Shown in pieces: positions 63,129 through 64,000 of a stretch of DNA of 64,000 bases. How positions within the stretch are numbered: position 1 is the stretch's first letter; each line of letters begins with the position of its first letter. Made by a program: the position numbers and the translations under genes. The notes beneath the pieces were generated by a model. It saw only the letters and a list, made by a program, of their open reading frames with translations. It was not told the DNA's origin and ran no database searches. The stretch spans positions 7,341,501-7,405,500 of the forward strand of contig JANJXV010000037.1 in assembly GCA_024803745.1 (NCBI GenBank). The letters are read 5' to 3'. This DNA is from Megascapheus bottae. Its lineage: Eukaryota > Chordata > Mammalia > Rodentia > Geomyidae.

Positions 63129-63530
63129 TGTTGGGGGCTGAGTAACGCCATTCTAATAACTTTCTGCTGAGACCTGTAGTAGGGGTAAACAAGTGGACCT
63201 CTTTATCCTGCCCACCTGTTGTGCTGATAGGCTCCCGCACCCAATATAAGGAGGGGAGTTTTAGAGAGAGATTCCTGCCTTGATGAAGCTGTGTGGTGTT
63301 TCTGTTCGTGCTCCGGAGAAGCAAGGCTGAGTGCGGGAGGACAGTGGGCCCTCTCCTCTCGTGGCTTGGACTGGTTGGGGTGTGCTTTTCCCCATCTCTC
63401 CTCAAGAGGGACTGGGGACTAAGGACCCCAACAGTGACCCTCAGGCCTAAGTGCCAGAATCTGACACATGTGAAAAATACACATAGAATAAAAACTTGGT
63501 AAAGAATGATCTGCCACTGTGAATGATTGA
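63129..63530 (+). mobile_element. LTR-like block (possible solo LTR)
   Basis: Starts tgttgggggctgag. It has CCAATATAAGG (63240-63250) as joined CCAAT/TATA-like boxes, a CT-rich stretch and AATAAA at 63488-63493. No internal retroviral genes adjoin. The borders and the family are not certain and no target-site duplication was found. Confidence 0.4.
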
Positions 63531-64000
63531 ACACAGAAGGGAGCTGTGATCTGCACGTCACCTTGGTGCCATGCCAGGGTGGTAGGGGAAGAAGACTTCC
63601 ACCTTACAGAGGAGGAGAGGCAGATGTAGTCCTTTGGACATATGCACAAAGCATGGAACTTACAGCTGGTTTTGATCCCCAGTCTTTACAAGCACTGGAT
63701 TATGCTTATAAATAATTGTTCCAGGCCACAGAATCCAGAATCTTTAATATACTTTCATCTCCACCTTTCCCTTGTTATTCAGGGCATTTTCTACCAAGTT
63801 CATTACCCAGAAAAACAAAATGAGTTTTTATTAGCCCTTTAAGTGAAAAGCTGGTGGTGACTCTCAGGCCTGGCTGCCTCCAGATGCTTAAAGGAGTCAG
63901 TTTTCTGCCCTTTACCTCCATCTTTCATCTTAGCCTTACTTTTGCGTTTATTTCAGGGTACCCATATAGCCACTAGCAGTCCCAAGCCTTCATTAAGTCA
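63531..64000. other. Intergenic sequence at window end
   Basis: Nothing recognised. Confidence 0.5.

Noticed and set aside
51000..64000. 3' end of ARHGAP26 expected convergent to NR3C1
   Set aside because: No SH3- or RhoGAP-like exon is readable on the - strand; it probably lies beyond the window.

Overview
This is a mammalian nuclear genomic window, from a rodent. It carries the 3' part of NR3C1, the glucocorticoid receptor, on the + strand, embedded in dense retrotransposon DNA. All splice sites, phases and exon sizes of exons 3-9 fit the known gene. The encoded 380 residues look like an intact receptor C-terminal half (DNA-binding domain, hinge, ligand-binding domain). Exons 1 and 2 lie upstream of the window. 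The most common short repeats are dimeric SINEs whose left half is tRNA/ID-like and whose right half matches what is known as the IDL-Geo SINE. That SINE is described only from geomyoid rodents (kangaroo rats, pocket mice, pocket gophers), so a geomyoid host is the best inference. A second abundant dimer carries the same right half on a B1-like left half.

Layout. 1-16316 is the 3' part of NR3C1 intron 2, with SINEs, L1 fragments and MIRs. 16317-32553 holds coding exons 3-9 and introns 3-8. 32554 to about 36385 is the long terminal 3'UTR, with three AATAAA signals and a conserved alternative region matching human exon 9-beta. 36386-50500 is intergenic and dominated by a nested stack. An old L1 is cut by SINEs, other L1 ends, a DNA-transposon-like remnant and a full-length but dead L1 (about 42543-49640). 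About 50735-51260 is a small CpG-rich, promoter-like island with splice donors on both strands. 51260-64000 is intergenic with further SINEs, L1 ends, an LTR-like block near 63.1-63.5 kb and an unassigned, somewhat GC-richer stretch at 57.4-60.0 kb. I see no second protein-coding gene I can support; the neighbour ARHGAP26, expected in convergent orientation from mammalian synteny, is not visible.

How it fits together. NR3C1 is the only functional gene seen. The sequence supports several of its documented RNA-processing choices: the tandem donor of GR-gamma, intron 7 read-through of GR-P, and alternative ends by a 9-beta-like acceptor or intron 8 retention. It also has a polyadenylation layout like the human 9-alpha / 9-beta arrangement. 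The rest is mobile DNA whose insertion order can be read from nesting and target-site duplications. No bacterial-type systems, CRISPR arrays or functional RNA genes were found.
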